From Clostridiales bacterium (GTDB lineage Bacteria; Bacillota; Clostridia; Lachnospirales; WQUN01): a stretch of DNA of 34,516 nt. The DNA is taken from positions 1 through 34,516 of the forward strand of contig JAISGK010000064.1 in the NCBI GenBank assembly GCA_031263155.1, given 5' to 3'. The notes beneath the pieces were generated by a model. It searched no databases, was not told the origin of the DNA, and saw nothing but the letters and a program-made list of their open reading frames with translations. A program made the position numbers and the translations under genes. Positions 33,984-34,516 of the stretch are shown here, one piece after another. How positions within the stretch are numbered: the stretch's first letter is position 1; each line of letters starts with the position of its first letter.

Positions 33984-34274
33984 AATTTATGGAGAAGAAG
34001 AAATTTTCGAATCCGCTATTGATAACGGCATAATCGGACTATAGATTGACGAGAAGATTCTGGAGCGTATAATAAAAACAACCTTCGAGGTCTGCGCTGA
34101 TATATGAACAAAGCGCGCTGGAATACGGTAGCCGTAGGCGGCTGGCTTCTCTCCGTCTGCGGGTTCCTTTTTGAGGAAGCCGACCGCCCTGTCATACGTC
34201 GTGTCGCGCTCCGGCATGACGCCGGAAAGCAACTCGTCAATCGTCATTTATACCAGCGAAGGGGATGTTTTGTC
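33984..34274. other. Gene-poor stretch with degraded coding remnants
   Basis: No intact gene is seen. On the plus strand from about 33985 one frame reads YGEEEIFESAIDNGIIGL, then a stop, then IDEKILERIIKTTFEV, which looks like a decayed helical protein. On the minus strand a separate remnant is listed at 34130-34247. The two overlapping, broken pieces suggest old accessory or mobile DNA. Confidence 0.4.
34130..34247 (-). pseudogene. Possible remnant of a DNA-associated ATPase/RepA-like gene
   Basis: The first 40 or so residues on the minus strand (MTIDELLSGVMPERD, TTYDRAVGFLKKE, DGEKPAA) resemble the C-terminal region seen in phage and plasmid AAA/RepA-like proteins, where an RA.xFLxxxLxDGPxPA motif precedes a short DNA-binding helix. 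The rest of the frame to 33987 has no such character and no ribosome binding site precedes the ATG. I treat it as a fragment with low confidence. Confidence 0.3.
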
Positions 34275-34516
34275 GTGAACAAAAGCATAAAAGATGAAAT
34301 TATAGACGCCATAAAAAACGAGCGTATTGAAAAAAAGGATGAGGGGAGTTTTCCAAGTGCGCATAGTGAGCCATTTTTTTATAAGACTTTAAATGACGAC
34401 CACTTTGTGTTGCTTCGCGCAAGAAAAGATAGTAAATACGCAACGCAAGCAGATATAATTGAAAGCTATCGCAAACAACAGTCATTATATCCATTTTTAT
34501 CAAAACAAAATCTTCC
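34275..34516 (+). CDS. Unrecognised protein, N-terminal part (gene cut by window edge)
   Basis: From a GTG at 34275, with AGGGGA (34259-34264 region) about ten bases upstream, the frame is open through the last base and gives 80 residues. The sequence is charged and helical at first (NKSIKDEIIDAIKNERIEKKDE) and then contains EPFFYKTLNDDHFVLLRARK and an ATQADIIESYRKQ stretch. I do not recognise it. No signal peptide or membrane helix is visible. Its base composition is more AT-rich than the housekeeping genes, consistent with accessory DNA. Confidence 0.5.
   Translation, partial: MNKSIKDEIIDAIKNERIEKKDEGSFPSAHSEPFFYKTLNDDHFVLLRARKDSKYATQADIIESYRKQQSLYPFLSKQNL

Noticed and set aside
34104-34274. 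Longer start for the right-edge gene at the ATG 34104
   Set aside because: The extra residues are the reverse shadow of the minus-strand remnant, and the GTG at 34275 has the better ribosome binding site.
1-34516. CRISPR array, tRNA or rRNA gene, riboswitch, insertion sequence
   Set aside because: I saw no regularly spaced repeats, no tRNA cloverleaf or rRNA segments, no recognised riboswitch core and no transposase gene on reading both strands by eye; a covariance-model scan was not possible.

Overview
The window is a bacterial chromosome segment of mixed, roughly balanced base composition. The gene set, strong AGGAGG-type ribosome binding sites and sigma-A-like promoters point to a Gram-positive, Clostridia-like member of the Bacillota (Firmicutes). 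Supporting marks are the rimP-nusA-rnpM-rplGA-infB-rbfA order, YqhQ/DUF1385, and OmpR-type regulation with CopZ/CopA. I cannot name a genus from sequence alone; an uncultured anaerobe is a reasonable guess. Genes are tightly packed, and most junctions are stop/start overlaps.

Left edge to 9.9 kb (+ strand). The tail of a DUF4279 gene comes first, then a 340-base gene-free stretch with a palindrome, a short direct repeat, a good promoter and a leader hairpin. Next is the translation operon rimP-nusA-rnpM-rplGA-infB-rbfA-nrnA-truB-ribF-prfA. IF2 is very large (1091 aa) because of a Q/R/D/G repeat linker. TruB and RibF are both short at the C-terminus: TruB lacks its usual C-terminal (PUA-like) domain, and RibF lacks the riboflavin kinase domain.

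9.9-20.6 kb (- strand). One long overlapping operon is read from a promoter near 20.57 kb. It encodes an ABC ATPase, a secreted COG1361/CARDB-repeat protein with a C-terminal anchor, a MacB/FtsX-like permease, a Wzy/O-antigen-ligase-like polymerase, a FlaA1/CapD-type nucleotide-sugar dehydratase, an initiating sugar-phosphate transferase and, last, a single protein joining YqhQ/DUF1385 to PrmC. The first three look like an envelope export or remodelling machine, and the next three like surface polysaccharide synthesis. PrmC modifies the release factor made by prfA, whose gene ends 41 bases away on the other strand.

20.6-26.4 kb. This part holds single genes with their own signals: an isochorismatase-family hydrolase, a sugar nucleotidyltransferase, a GT-A-like glycosyltransferase, an M3 oligoendopeptidase F and a class I RNA-type methyltransferase. 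pepF and the methyltransferase diverge from well-formed promoters.

26.4-33.98 kb (- strand). This is a copper (or other soft-metal) homeostasis cluster: an HMA-SafE-cupredoxin fusion, a DUF2318 protein, a CopA P1B ATPase, an unrecognised lipoprotein, CopZ, an OmpR response regulator and a sensor kinase. A separate promoter precedes copZ. No CsoR or CopY gene is visible here, so the two-component system is the likely metal sensor. The right end (33.98-34.5 kb) looks like eroded accessory DNA followed by the start of an unrecognised gene that runs out of the window.
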